Positions 45,815 through 55,444 of a DNA stretch of 57,701 nt are shown in pieces. A model generated the notes under the pieces. It saw only the letters and a program-made list of their open reading frames with translations. It was not told the origin of the DNA and searched no databases. The DNA comes from Acidocella aminolytica 101 = DSM 11237 (GTDB lineage: Bacteria > Pseudomonadota > Alphaproteobacteria > Acetobacterales > Acetobacteraceae), in contig NZ_FQVJ01000025.1 in NCBI RefSeq assembly GCF_900129125.1, positions 1-57,701 on the forward strand. The letters are read 5' to 3'. Each line of letters begins with the position of its first letter. Position 1 is the first letter of the stretch. A program made the position numbers and the translations under genes.

Positions 45815-46363
45815 ATGCGCACTTGGCTTTGCTGGATTATATTACTGCCACTCATGGGCTGCGCCGCAGAGCAACCCACAATTTCAGCTCCGCCCCCCGT
45901 GAAAAGTGTCGATATGTCGCGGCTCTACACGGGAACGTGGTACGAGGTCGGCCGCGCCCCGATGAATTTAACAAATGGCTGCGTGGCTGGCACAACCGCA
46001 TATTTCGCCAACAAAAAGGGGCAGTTGATGGAGCGTGATGCCTGCCGGAAAAACACGCCCGAGGGTAAGGAAAAAGCTTATCAAGGAACAGTCGCAATAC
46101 TAAATCCCGGCGAAAACAATAAGATTTTGGTGCGTTACAAGGTTTGGCATTTTTTCACGGTTCCCTACACCTATTGGGTACTGGATCACGGGCAAAATTA
46201 TAATTGGTTCATCGTCGCCAATCCGCAGATGACGCTCGTTTCTATGCTCACCCGCGAGCCAAATCCGCCTCAAGCCACGATAAATATGCTCACGTCCCGC
46301 GCTCGGGCTCTCGGTTATCACGGACCGCTCGAATATCCCGCCCGTTTCCCGCCCAAGAAATGA
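45815..46363 (+). CDS. Lipocalin lipoprotein (Blc-like)
   Basis: 182 residues from the ATG at 45815 (GAGGAAA upstream). A lipoprotein signal ends in LLPLMGC, so the Cys is probably acylated. The lipocalin entry motif is LYTGTWYEVGRAPM and the barrel continues with IVANPQMTLVSMLTREP, a typical Blc segment. Bacterial lipocalins bind lipids at the outer membrane during envelope stress. It lies 84 bp after marC. Confidence 0.88.
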   Translation: MRTWLCWIILLPLMGCAAEQPTISAPPPVKSVDMSRLYTGTWYEVGRAPMNLTNGCVAGTTAYFANKKGQLMERDACRKNTPEGKEKAYQGTVAILNPGENNKILVRYKVWHFFTVPYTYWVLDHGQNYNWFIVANPQMTLVSMLTREPNPPQATINMLTSRARALGYHGPLEYPARFPPKK

Positions 46364-46373
46364 GCGAAGGAGA

Positions 46374-46916
46374 ATGCAGATTATGCGCTGGATCACCGCT
46401 TATATCGCGCATCCTGACCCCTTAACCGCGAAGTCTAGCCTGATCGCATTCGTCATCGCCAGTAACGGCCCATTCTATCCGCTCTATATCTATCTACTGA
46501 TCGGCTGGGCTGCATGGCCAACAGGGTTGACCATGCTGGCAAGCCCACTCTTTATGTTGCTGCCTGCGTTGTCGCGGCGCAACAGCCTAGCTGGACGAGT
46601 AGCTTTGCCACTTGTGGGAACCGTAAATACGATCTGGTGCACCAAGCTGCTGGGCATAGCTTCTGGCGTTGAGCTATTTCTGCTTCCCTGCATTAGCCTC
46701 GCGGCACTTTCTTTCACTGTTAATGAAAGACGTATCGCATGGGCTGTTCTGGCACTGCCCTTTGCGTTCTATCTATGGCAGAATCATGGCGGTGGAATAG
46801 GCGGCCCCTTGCTTTCATTCACTAATGCACAAAATGCAGCGATACGTTCGCTTAATATTGCTAGCGTCGGGACTTTAACCGCCTTTCTGGGATTGGTGTA
46901 CGCCAAGCACAGCTAA
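46374..46916 (+). CDS. Integral membrane protein of unknown function
   Basis: 180 residues, with about five hydrophobic helices (SSLIAFVIASNGPFYPLYIY, GLTMLASPLFMLLPALS, LLGIASGVELFLLPCISLAAL, RRIAWAVLALPFAFYLW and a last one at the C-terminus). GAAGGAG lies immediately before; an internal ATG at 46383 has better spacing. The start HPDPLTAKSSLIAF recalls the membrane sensor part of some adenylate cyclases, but no catalytic domain follows. It follows the lipocalin by 10 bp, so probably cotranscribed. No function assigned. Confidence 0.7.
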   Translation: MQIMRWITAYIAHPDPLTAKSSLIAFVIASNGPFYPLYIYLLIGWAAWPTGLTMLASPLFMLLPALSRRNSLAGRVALPLVGTVNTIWCTKLLGIASGVELFLLPCISLAALSFTVNERRIAWAVLALPFAFYLWQNHGGGIGGPLLSFTNAQNAAIRSLNIASVGTLTAFLGLVYAKHS

Positions 46917-47053
46917 TAATACCTCTTCCAAAATTACCATTTAGAGTTGATCTGCTCCAACCGGTGGGCAAACAAAAGCGCGATATGTCTTACTAAGAGG
47001 TAACGGTTTAATATCTGAATTTAACTATTCCCGTTCGCTTGGTCACCGTAATC

Positions 47054-47069
47054 TAATGCACGTGCATTA
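47054..47069. promoter_or_regulatory. 16-bp perfect palindrome before the GH5-Hint gene
   Basis: TAATGCACGTGCATTA is fully self-complementary and ends 4 bp before the GGGAGAA ribosome site of the next gene. It may be a repressor operator or an mRNA hairpin limiting translation. Confidence 0.6.
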
Positions 47070-47087
47070 AACGGGAGAACCTGGACC

Positions 47088-49187
47088 TTGTCTCTAACCA
47101 TCGATGTTGTAGGAGGAACGCTTAACAGCCATCCGGAGACGACTACGCCGGGCAGCTTTTCTATTGGCTTAAATGTCAGCGGCATGGAGTATGGCGGTGC
47201 CGGCGCGGTCGCTAACTATAATTATGTTGTCCCCACGCTGAATGAACTCCAATATTATCACGCGCAGGGGCAGGACCTTATACGTCTTCCAATTTCTTGG
47301 ACAACCCTGCAACCCAGTCTGAACGGCCCTTTGGATTCCACATATCTCTCAAACATTGAAAATGTACTAAGTAACGCCGCCTCGCTCGGCATGAAGGTAA
47401 TCGTGGATATACATGATTACGGCGCCTATAACGGCAACGACATCGGAACGTCCGCAGTTACCGACGCAGATTTTGCCAATTTATGGAAACAGCTATCAAC
47501 GGCATTGGCTGGCAAGCCGGGGCTTGGTGGCTATGACTTAATGAATGAACCCAATAACATGCCAAGTGCAACGGCTTGGACTGACGCCGCGCAAGCCGCA
47601 ATAACAGCGATCCGAACCGTTGATATGTCAACGCCAATTTACGTTGAAGGTAATCATTGGGCAAATTCTTATGACTGGAGTACGGTCAATCCGGGCTTTA
47701 CAACGCTGAACGATCCCGCGAACAATCTAATTTTTGAAGCGCATGTCTATCTGGATAGTAATGACAGCGGTACGAATTACGATTGGTCGCAACAAGCAAG
47801 CCTTGGCGTCACGACAGATACCGGCGTGCAACGCTTGCAAGACTTTGTGACGTGGTTACAGACCAATCACCTGAAAGGCATGGTCGGAGAAGTCGGTGTC
47901 GGCAACGATAATTCTGACTGGCTGACTGCCCTGGACAATACGTTAAACTATGCGCAAGCCAACAACTTGGCAACGACTTATTGGGCCGCCGGAGCTTGGT
48001 GGGGCAACTACCCTATGTCCGTGGAACCTCAAAATGGGGTTAATGCGCCTCAAATGGCTGTCCTTGACAAATATAGCGGCAATTACCCGACCGTTTCCGT
48101 TGCGACTGTTACCGGTCAGGCAACAGCCGGATCGACTATTTATCTGAGTGAAAACGACGTACTCTTAACAACGACAACAGCAAACTCCACCGGCGGCTGG
48201 TCTTATACTCTAACAGGTTTGAGCAATGGCATTCATATCATCGTCGCAGGCAATACACCTCCTGGCGTTGACGGTACAATCAGCGCTACGGTGTTCAACC
48301 TTGAATCAGGCCAAAACACGGGCAATCCCATTTGCTATACGCCCGGCACCCGCATACTTACACCAACCGGCGAAAAGTCCGTGGAGGATTTGCGGTCCGG
48401 TGACATAGTAGTCAGTCGCCTGAAAGGTTTTCAGCCGATCAAATGGATTGGCCGCCAGAGTTATGATCCAAGCTTCCTTTCGCAAGACAAACTGCCCGTT
48501 CAAATTGCCGCGGGTACCTTTGGGCCGAACATGCCAACCGAGGCGTTAAGCGTCTCCCCAGGTCACTCCATTCTACTTGGGGAAAAACTGATCCTAGCCA
48601 AGAACCTCATCAATGGAGTAAATGTTATTCAGCCTGAGGCAACAAAAACTATAGAATATTATGCTCTTGAACTAGATGAACATGATTGTGTCTGCGCCAA
48701 CGGTATTTGGGCTGAAAGTTTCGCAGACGGACCTGGATTGCGCAACCAATTTCATAATCGCGCTACGTTTCTTGACCGCTTCCCTGATTATATAGAGCCA
48801 GATGCAGTTAAGCTTTGTGCTATTCGTCCTGAATCTGGCGTGGAATTAGAAGAAGCAATTCTGCCCATTATAGCTCACCTTAATATTACACCCGGCCCTC
48901 TTTGGGGTTATGTAGAACAAATCGGGCCTGAAGAGATTATAGGCTGGGCCTGGGATGCAGGAAACCCGGATGTGCCCGTACTCATGGAAATCTGGGCAGA
49001 CGATGAAAAACTAGGCAACGCACTTGCATGCCACCACCGGGTTGATCTCACGCAAGCTGGATTAGGGCGCGGACACTGTATGTTCTCTTTCATCCGGCCC
49101 ACTTCACCAATCGGTATCATATCAGTTCGCCGTGCATCAGACGGAACAATCCTTCCGCGCCATGAAGCATGTCAGGCAGCCGCTTAG
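47088..49187 (+). CDS. GH5 endoglucanase fused to a Hint_2 domain
   Basis: 699 residues from a TTG with GGGAGAA upstream. Residues about 20-330 are a GH5 glycosidase: IRLPISWTTLQP, VIVDIHDYGAYN, the acid/base Glu in DLMNEPNNM and the nucleophile Glu in GMVGEVGVG. An Ig-like module follows (about 335-405, TVTGQATAGSTIYLSEND). A Hint_2 domain begins at Cys416 (CYTPGTRILTPTGEKSVEDL) and runs to about 555 (SVSPGHSILLGE, YYALELDEHDCVCANG, AESF). The C-terminal 130 residues contain an IIGWAWDAGNPDVPVLMEIW segment of a beta-rich type seen in alphaproteobacterial surface proteins. No classical signal peptide is seen, so export by a type I or other route, and Hint self-cleavage, are inferred possibilities. 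Confidence 0.85.
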   Translation: MSLTIDVVGGTLNSHPETTTPGSFSIGLNVSGMEYGGAGAVANYNYVVPTLNELQYYHAQGQDLIRLPISWTTLQPSLNGPLDSTYLSNIENVLSNAASLGMKVIVDIHDYGAYNGNDIGTSAVTDADFANLWKQLSTALAGKPGLGGYDLMNEPNNMPSATAWTDAAQAAITAIRTVDMSTPIYVEGNHWANSYDWSTVNPGFTTLNDPANNLIFEAHVYLDSNDSGTNYDWSQQASLGVTTDTGVQRLQDFVTWLQTNHLKGMVGEVGVGNDNSDWLTALDNTLNYAQANNLATTYWAAGAWWGNYPMSVEPQNGVNAPQMAVLDKYSGNYPTVSVATVTGQATAGSTIYLSENDVLLTTTTANSTGGWSYTLTGLSNGIHIIVAGNTPPGVDGTISATVFNLESGQNTGNPICYTPGTRILTPTGEKSVEDLRSGDIVVSRLKGFQPIKWIGRQSYDPSFLSQDKLPVQIAAGTFGPNMPTEALSVSPGHSILLGEKLILAKNLINGVNVIQPEATKTIEYYALELDEHDCVCANGIWAESFADGPGLRNQFHNRATFLDRFPDYIEPDAVKLCAIRPESGVELEEAILPIIAHLNITPGPLWGYVEQIGPEEIIGWAWDAGNPDVPVLMEIWADDEKLGNALACHHRVDLTQAGLGRGHCMFSFIRPTSPIGIISVRRASDGTILPRHEACQAAA

Positions 49188-49220
49188 TCATTTAACAAAG
49201 CCGCTCTAGTTTCGCTTAAG

Positions 49221-50441
49221 TTAGGCAGACGTTTCTTGCACTAGGGCGGCACGCCTCAACGTTGCACTGATTAATCCTAAAACTAATGCCATAACCGACA
49301 GTCCAAACCCAATCCAAAACAACACATTATAACTAAAGAGCGCCACCAATGCCCCCCCTGCAATGCCCCCAAGCACATTATCAAGGCTCATAAGCGCATT
49401 TGCCACGCCGAGTGCGTCTCCTTCTTTTTCAGAACTAACCGCGTCAACAACACCATCATTCATACCAACAGCCACAAACGCATAGGCACAACTCATGACT
49501 ACAAATCCAGCAGCGCCTAATGCCCCGTTGCTCTGAACCACAGCACCATACATCAGCACAAAGGATACAGCGCTGACCAATGCACCAAGCGTCACTGAAA
49601 CAACTGATGAAATACGTCTCGCTATCCAACCAGCCATTAAAAATAGCGGGACACTAAGAGCCGTGCTTCCTGAATATATCAAAGAAGATGGTGCTTCACC
49701 AAAGCCGAATGCATGGCGCATCAATAATGGATAGAGTGCGAAGATTGGCGCCCAAGCCAGGATTAGCAACGTCCAGCGGGTTAGAATCATCGCCAGATAG
49801 GCAGACCGCAATGTGAGAAATGCCTGAAAACGAATTTGGCGTAGATGATGACCATGTAGCACACCGGGCAACAAAGACTGTGATTGGTGTAAGCGCCAGT
49901 GACGATGCGTAAAGTTCAACTTTTCTTGCTGGATCAGCCCGCGGGCCATCCAAGCCGCTGAAACCAAACCAACCAACAAAAACGGTATACCGAGTGCTGG
50001 GCCAGTATAAAGCGAGGTAGCAAGTAACCCAATAACCTGCCCGACAACCATCATGCTCTGCATATCGGCGATATAAGAATCCCACTTTTCACGCGGGAAA
50101 ATTCTCGTGACCTGCACCGTAGCTAGCGCGAACGCTCCTGCTGAAAACAGGCCAAAAGCAAAGGCAGTCAAGGGCAGAAAGTCATTCCCTAGAAAGGAGA
50201 GCACAATCCAGCCTCCCCCGGCTAATAGCGTACTCAGAAAAATGAGGCCCGCTACCGGCTGCTTGCGTGACAAATGACCCCAGACAGGGGCACCAATAGC
50301 AACGCCCAAATTAAGCATTGCGAATACCAGCCCCGCACGGTTGGTTGAGCCAGCCAATAGCGGCAGCGCCATACCTGCCACTCCCCATACAACGCCATAC
50401 ACCATTGTGAAGGGCAAAGCATGGACCAAAAACTTCAGCAT
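49221..50441 (-). CDS. MFS transporter
   Basis: 406 residues from the ATG at 50441 (GGAGAG seven bases upstream); a longer reading to 50498 is unsupported. Twelve hydrophobic segments in two halves with a basic His-rich central loop (QEKLNFTHRHWRLHQSQ). The first-half loop APVWGHLSRKQPVAGLIF is the MFS A-motif equivalent. It resembles drug/sugar efflux permeases but gives no substrate. Convergent with the GH5-Hint gene. Confidence 0.85.
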   Translation of the reverse strand: MLKFLVHALPFTMVYGVVWGVAGMALPLLAGSTNRAGLVFAMLNLGVAIGAPVWGHLSRKQPVAGLIFLSTLLAGGGWIVLSFLGNDFLPLTAFAFGLFSAGAFALATVQVTRIFPREKWDSYIADMQSMMVVGQVIGLLATSLYTGPALGIPFLLVGLVSAAWMARGLIQQEKLNFTHRHWRLHQSQSLLPGVLHGHHLRQIRFQAFLTLRSAYLAMILTRWTLLILAWAPIFALYPLLMRHAFGFGEAPSSLIYSGSTALSVPLFLMAGWIARRISSVVSVTLGALVSAVSFVLMYGAVVQSNGALGAAGFVVMSCAYAFVAVGMNDGVVDAVSSEKEGDALGVANALMSLDNVLGGIAGGALVALFSYNVLFWIGFGLSVMALVLGLISATLRRAALVQETSA

Positions 50442-50571
50442 GTCTGGCTCTCCTTCTGCTTTTGCATTTTCATGCAACGCTTTTTGGGCAGAGGCCAAAT
50501 CACACAGTAAACATACACTTCATTAAGATGCAGAAAACCTAGGAAACACTGGCCTCACAAATTCAAAATCT

Positions 50572-50617
50572 TGCAAGAAGAAAAGGAAACGCAAGACCAG
50601 CAGCTTTGCGTTTCCTT
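50572..50617 (-). terminator. Intrinsic terminator of the liv operon
   Basis: Perfect 12-bp stem AAGGAAACGCAA / TTGCGTTTCCTT (50583-50594 and 50606-50617), followed on the minus strand by TTTTCTTCTT. It lies 12 bp after the livF stop. Confidence 0.9.
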
Positions 50618-50628
50618 AAATACACTCC

Positions 50629-51330
50629 CTATAGACCGAAATACGCTTCACGCACCACATCGCTAGATTCCAGCTCAGCACGCGTACCCGAGTGCTTTAC
50701 CTGTCCGCCCTCCAGCAAATAGCCACGGTCTGCCAGCGAGAGGAAAGCAATATTCTGCTCGGCAATCAGCAGCGTCATGCCACCGGTAATAGCGTATTTA
50801 AGCACATCCACCACCTGTTTGACAAAAACCGGTGCTAAACCAGATGAAGGCTCGTCCATTAACAGCAGCTTCGGTTCAGAAACAAGAACCTTGGCAATAC
50901 CCAGCATCTTCCGTTGCCCGCCTGAAAGGCTGGCAGCTTGCTCGCGCCTCTTATTAGCTAAGGCTGGAAACAATTCATAAAGCCGTGTGCTGCGCCTCCG
51001 CACTTCAGCACCAGAAAGAAAGTAGCCTCCTAAACGAATATTTTCTTCAATCGTCAGTCCAGGAAAAACACCCAGCTCCGACATATACGCAATGCCCCGG
51101 CGAATACGCTGGTCCGGCGGCAAATTATGGATGGGCTCACCCTCAAACAAAATCGATCCACCCGTGCAAGGCAGCAGACCGATAATTGTACGCAACAGCG
51201 TGGTTTTGCCGGCGCTATTTGCACCAAGCAAAATTACAGTTTCAGATTCATTCACTGTGAGGTCAATGCCCCAAAGAATCTGCATCGGGCCGTAGCCGGA
51301 CTCAACATCCTTAAGTATGAGACGACTCAT
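50629..51330 (-). CDS. livF: Branched-chain amino acid ABC transporter ATPase LivF
   Basis: 233 residues from the ATG at 51330. Walker A GANSAGKTTL, LivF-type SELGVFPGLTIEENI, signature SLSGGQRKMLGIAKVL, Walker B LLLMDEPSSGLAP. The second of two ATPases of an HAAT importer, last gene of the operon, 4 bp after livG. A terminator follows. Confidence 0.93.
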   Translation of the reverse strand: MSRLILKDVESGYGPMQILWGIDLTVNESETVILLGANSAGKTTLLRTIIGLLPCTGGSILFEGEPIHNLPPDQRIRRGIAYMSELGVFPGLTIEENIRLGGYFLSGAEVRRRSTRLYELFPALANKRREQAASLSGGQRKMLGIAKVLVSEPKLLLMDEPSSGLAPVFVKQVVDVLKYAITGGMTLLIAEQNIAFLSLADRGYLLEGGQVKHSGTRAELESSDVVREAYFGL

Positions 51331-51334
51331 AATT

Positions 51335-52042
51335 TCATCCTCCGATGAACGCCGCGACCACCTCTGGGTCCTGCGAAGCCTCTTTAAGAGGGCCTTCAAA
51401 CAGTAGCCGCCCGGCACCAAGCACGATCACGCGGTTGGTAATTCTGTTGAGGAAGTCGAGCAGATGTTCGACGACGATAAGCGCAATGCCTCGCGCAGCT
51501 AACGAGGTCAACAGGGATGCAATCCCTCCCAACTCCGCGGGATTCAACCCCGCACCAATCTCATCAACCAGAAGAATGCGTGGGTTGGTCGCAAGCGCAC
51601 GCCCAAGATCAAGCATCTTTTGCTGATTCACGGTCAGCGAACCGGCTTGTATATCAGCCTGGGACGTTAGCCCGACTTGCTCGAGAATGCCGTCGATCTC
51701 AACCTCACCCCGATTCGCAAAGGTTGCTGCAACTTCAACGTTTTCCCGAACACTCATCTCGCGGAAACATTTAGGAACTTGAAAGCTGCGATTAATACCA
51801 CGATGAGCGATGCGAAAAGACGGTAAACGCTGGATCTCATGTCCCTCGAAAATTACACGCCCAACATCGGCCTGATGAACGCCTGAAATCACGTTAATCG
51901 TCGTGGTTTTGCCGGAGCCATTTGGCCCAACAAGCCCAACGATCTCCCCACCATGAACCGAGAAACTCAACTGGTCGAGCACCGTAAGCCCGCCGAAGCG
52001 CTTGCCGACATTTTCCAAACGGAGCAAAGGTTCAGAGGACAT
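51335..52042 (-). CDS. livG: Branched-chain amino acid ABC transporter ATPase LivG
   Basis: 235 residues. Walker A GPNGSGKTT, LivG-type GINRSFQVPKCFREMSVREN, the signature-like SLTVNQQKMLDLGRAL (the family's usual LSGGQ is degenerate here) and Walker B ILLVDEIGAGLNP. Overlaps livM by 11 bp. The VNQQK variant is a known LivG-type deviation, not evidence of loss. Confidence 0.92.
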   Translation of the reverse strand: MSSEPLLRLENVGKRFGGLTVLDQLSFSVHGGEIVGLVGPNGSGKTTTINVISGVHQADVGRVIFEGHEIQRLPSFRIAHRGINRSFQVPKCFREMSVRENVEVAATFANRGEVEIDGILEQVGLTSQADIQAGSLTVNQQKMLDLGRALATNPRILLVDEIGAGLNPAELGGIASLLTSLAARGIALIVVEHLLDFLNRITNRVIVLGAGRLLFEGPLKEASQDPEVVAAFIGG

Positions 52043-52960
52043 TGATGCGCCTCCGGGTTAATAAGGACATGAGTCCATTGGGTAAAAACAATACCAGCCC
52101 GACAATGAGCGCCCCATAGATTAACTCGAAATATTGCGGCGCGGACACGCCAATTCCATCATAGAGCATGTAAAGCACAGCCGCCCCGAGCAGAGGCCCA
52201 ATCACCGTTCCAACGCCGCCGAACAGCGCAAAGACAATGGCAAAAACCGAGATCTGCAAGGTAAACACTGCACTCGGATAGAATACCGAAAGATCCCAGG
52301 CGTAAGTTCCGCCGATCATCCCTGCCATAGCAGCCGAAACAAGCCAGACAATTAAGCGCTCACGCACTACATTCACGCCTGCGAAAGCGGCACTCACAGG
52401 ATCCTGGTTCATCGCTTTCAGCCCCAGGCCAAAGCGCGACAAACGGAAATAAGCAGCCAGCGCTGTGACAACCAGAAGCAATGCCAACATCGTCAGGTAG
52501 CTTGCATGTGGAGCGTAAACCTGTTCAATCTTTATACCGTATGGGCCACCTGTAATGGATTTCAGATCCTCATTCGCGACGATGAAATAGATAATCTGTG
52601 AGGCTGCCAGGTTGGCGATCGAGAAATAGGCCCCCGAAAGACGCAGTAGCGGGCCAAGAATAAGGGCAATAAGAGCCGCCGCTAAACCGCCACCCAATAC
52701 ACAAACCAGAATAGGCAAGCCTGTGAAGGTCACCAGCAACGAGGTTGCATAAGCCCCAGTGCCGAAAAACCCAACATAACCAAATGGCAAATAGCCGGTG
52801 AATCCATAAAGAAGATTCAGTCCCTGAGCGAGGCCCATGAACGTCATCATCGTGAGCAACACCGAATGGTTGGTATAAAATTCCGGTGCCATCAAAAACA
52901 CAAAGGCCAGCACCGCCAGGACAATAGCCGGCCCCCGCAAAGAGGGTATCGACTTACGCA
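52032..52960 (-). CDS. livM: Branched-chain amino acid ABC permease LivM
   Basis: 309 residues from the ATG at 52960, overlapping the livH stop by 7 bp. About eight to ten hydrophobic segments; LNLLYGFTGYLPFGYVGFFG, GIKIEQVYAPHAS and FALFGGVGTVIGPLLGAAVL are typical LivM segments. Inner-membrane subunit pairing with LivH. Confidence 0.92.
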
Positions 52961-53835
52961 TTGCGCACCGCCTTTCCAAGCAGGCCAGAAGGACGGACAA
53001 GCACAATCAAAACCAGCAACACATAAGGAACAAGATTCGACCAGGATGGGTAGAAGGTTTGCATCAACATGGTTCCAACACCAAAGACCAGGCCGCCAAC
53101 AACCGTCCCCAACGGATTACCGAGCGAGCCAATGATAATAATGGCAAATGACGTGGTGGTCAGGTCGCTACCGTCAGACGGAGAAATTGATCCCACCAGA
53201 TAAGGCACGAATACTCCGGCAATGCCTGCCAAGGACAAACCGATAATAAAGGCAATTGCTGAAACACGGTTGACATTGATTCCCGTTGCCAGCGCTTCCT
53301 CACGATTGGCGATAATCGCGCGTGTCGCATAGCCCAGGCGTGTGCGCGAAAAATAAAGCCACAGCCCGCCGATGCATAAGAGGCTCACCGCAACGGCCAC
53401 CCACCAGCTATCGGGAAATTGTTGCCCCAGCACGCCAAAATTCCCACTGCCAAGCGCCTCTCCGGGAAGCGAGCGCTCGTCTACACCAAACAACAAGGTC
53501 ATCACCGCTTCAATCATCTGGGCAACGCCAAAAAACAGAATGAAGGAAAGCATTTCCGGGTCCCGGCTGCGTTGCAGGCGTGGCACTACGCCGTAATAGA
53601 GCGGATAGCCAATGGCGATTCCTCCCAAAACGGCAAGCGGAACACCAAAGATCGGGTTCAGGCCGAGACTGCTCGTAACCAGATAGGCCCCAAAGCCACC
53701 CAGCATAACAAACTGCCCGTGCGCGAGGTTGATAATCCGCATAACGCCAAAGATCAGGTTCAGCCCAATTGCGACGAGGCTAAAGAAGATCCCGTAGAGA
53801 ATGCCACCAATTATGGCATATTCAAGAAGTGCCAC
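52954..53835 (-). CDS. livH: Branched-chain amino acid ABC permease LivH
   Basis: 293 residues, about eight hydrophobic segments. GLNLIFGVMRIINLAHGQFVM is the LivH signature; IIIGSLGNPLGTVVGGLVFG is near the C-terminus. It follows the binding-protein gene by 92 bp. Confidence 0.92.
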   Translation of the reverse strand: MALLEYAIIGGILYGIFFSLVAIGLNLIFGVMRIINLAHGQFVMLGGFGAYLVTSSLGLNPIFGVPLAVLGGIAIGYPLYYGVVPRLQRSRDPEMLSFILFFGVAQMIEAVMTLLFGVDERSLPGEALGSGNFGVLGQQFPDSWWVAVAVSLLCIGGLWLYFSRTRLGYATRAIIANREEALATGINVNRVSAIAFIIGLSLAGIAGVFVPYLVGSISPSDGSDLTTTSFAIIIIGSLGNPLGTVVGGLVFGVGTMLMQTFYPSWSNLVPYVLLVLIVLVRPSGLLGKAVRNA

Positions 53836-53927
53836 CGGCCTGCTCTTTCATCCAATATCGTCAGAACCAAAAAAGCTGGCGGAACCCCCGACCAACACGC
53901 AGGGGTTTGCCAACTCAGGAGACCCGA

Positions 53928-55175
53928 TTATTGCTTCGGCGCAGGATAAACCGGCTTACCGGTTGCTTTGTCCTCAGGATAAACAACAACAATCTTGTTT
54001 GTATCACCAGAAGGAATCAACTGCGCGACAGAGAACAGCTCGCCAAGTTGCGCGCCGTTTTCATTGATCTTGAATTCGCCTTCAAGTGTCTTGGTCTTGC
54101 CAGACATATCCATCAGCGCCTGATGGAAGGAAAGTTGGGTAAATTGCGGCGCTTGGCCGAGCATGTCCTGCATAATGAGGCCGGTATTAAAGCCTGCCAC
54201 ATTCAAAAAGTTAGGTGCTTCGTTCTTGGCCGCCGTATAATCCTTCACGAACGTCGCGGTATCCGGACCATATGTGGTATCTGTCGTCGCCACCAATGGC
54301 GGGGTGGGATAGGTGTAGGTATAGGCCATCGCCTTGGCACCCACAGTCTTTTCCATCATCTTCATCAGCTGGCCGGGGAAGATGGTGAACGTCATGTTGA
54401 AATGCAGGCCACTGCTAGAAAGCGTGCGCAGAAACGCAATGTCATTCGGCGGATAGCCGAATTCGATCAGCGCCTCCGGGCGGCGCGCAGCAATAGTGTG
54501 CAACAGCACATTATAGTTGGTCTCACCAGTCGGCACTCCATGATAGTAAACCGGAGTTACACCGCCCTTAACCAGCGTCTCTTTCAGCGTTTCAGCCTGA
54601 GAGGCGTCAAAATCGTTGGAGTCATAAATCACGGCCACGCGTTTGATATGCTGATCCAGCAGGAAATGCGCTAGCGGCAACGGCCAAACCGTGGATGAGG
54701 GAATGCTCACATCGGCGAGATAATTGGTTTTCTGCGTAAAGAAGTTCGCCCCCGACCCCGTCGGATCGATAAGCAGCATCTTATGCTCCGCGGCCAACGG
54801 AACCGCCACGGAGGTCAGAACAGAGCCAAAGTCAGCTACCAGCAGGTCCACATGGTCTTGTGTGATAAGCTGGTTGTAAAGTGTCGTCGCCGTAGAGGTG
54901 GAGCTTTGATCGTCGTAAGCGACAATCTTCACGGGAATTTTTTTGTTAAATGCTTTGACAAAAACGCCGCCATCAGCATTCACTTCCTTGGCCCAATATT
55001 CAAGCCCCTCATACTGGCCTTTGGAGGCAATAGCAAAATTACCCGTGGAAGCATAGAGTGTACCAATTTTGATAACCGACGGCGCTGTTGCGGTATCCGC
55101 CATTGCGGCACCTGGCAACACCAGCCCAGCGGTCATTACACTTGCAAGCCACGCCTTTTTGAGAGCCTTAATCAT
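53928..55175 (-). CDS. HAAT-family periplasmic binding protein (LivK-like)
   Basis: 415 residues from the ATG at 55175 with GAGGATG upstream. Signal sequence 1-26 (ending GAAMADT). Type I periplasmic fold: IKIGTLYASTGNFAIASKGQ, VAYDDQSSTSTATTLYNQLI, RVAVIYDSNDFDASQAE. First gene of the liv-type operon. The ligand may be a branched-chain amino acid, an amide or another small acid; the pocket cannot be read. TTGATAAAC lies 56 bp upstream (55231). Confidence 0.9.
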   Translation of the reverse strand: MIKALKKAWLASVMTAGLVLPGAAMADTATAPSVIKIGTLYASTGNFAIASKGQYEGLEYWAKEVNADGGVFVKAFNKKIPVKIVAYDDQSSTSTATTLYNQLITQDHVDLLVADFGSVLTSVAVPLAAEHKMLLIDPTGSGANFFTQKTNYLADVSIPSSTVWPLPLAHFLLDQHIKRVAVIYDSNDFDASQAETLKETLVKGGVTPVYYHGVPTGETNYNVLLHTIAARRPEALIEFGYPPNDIAFLRTLSSSGLHFNMTFTIFPGQLMKMMEKTVGAKAMAYTYTYPTPPLVATTDTTYGPDTATFVKDYTAAKNEAPNFLNVAGFNTGLIMQDMLGQAPQFTQLSFHQALMDMSGKTKTLEGEFKINENGAQLGELFSVAQLIPSGDTNKIVVVYPEDKATGKPVYPAPKQ

Positions 55176-55444
55176 ACAGAGCATCCTCCACTTTTCTTTA
55201 AGAATTCGGCCAAAAAAAACCAGCAACCATTTGATAAACAAAATTTAATTGAACAATAGCGTATTTCATCTTCCAAGCAAAGCTTTCTTCTCCCCCTTGT
55301 AAGAAAACTTGACCAGCTTGTTCCGCCACCTTCTAAGGAAAGGCAGACCAAATTGGTCTGACCAAACACCTAAAAAGCCACAAGCTCTTCCATGTCAGTT
55401 ATCTATCTTAGAGTCCTCTTCAACGCCTCGAGCAGGGCACGCAT

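Noticed and set aside
51600-51660. Degenerate LSGGQ signature in LivG as an inactivating change
   Set aside because: LivG proteins commonly carry NQQK-like variants at this place, and the rest of the ATPase is intact.
53829-54674. 281-codon plus-strand frame opposite the binding-protein gene
   Set aside because: It is antisense to a well-supported periplasmic binding protein, with low-complexity Arg/His-rich translation.
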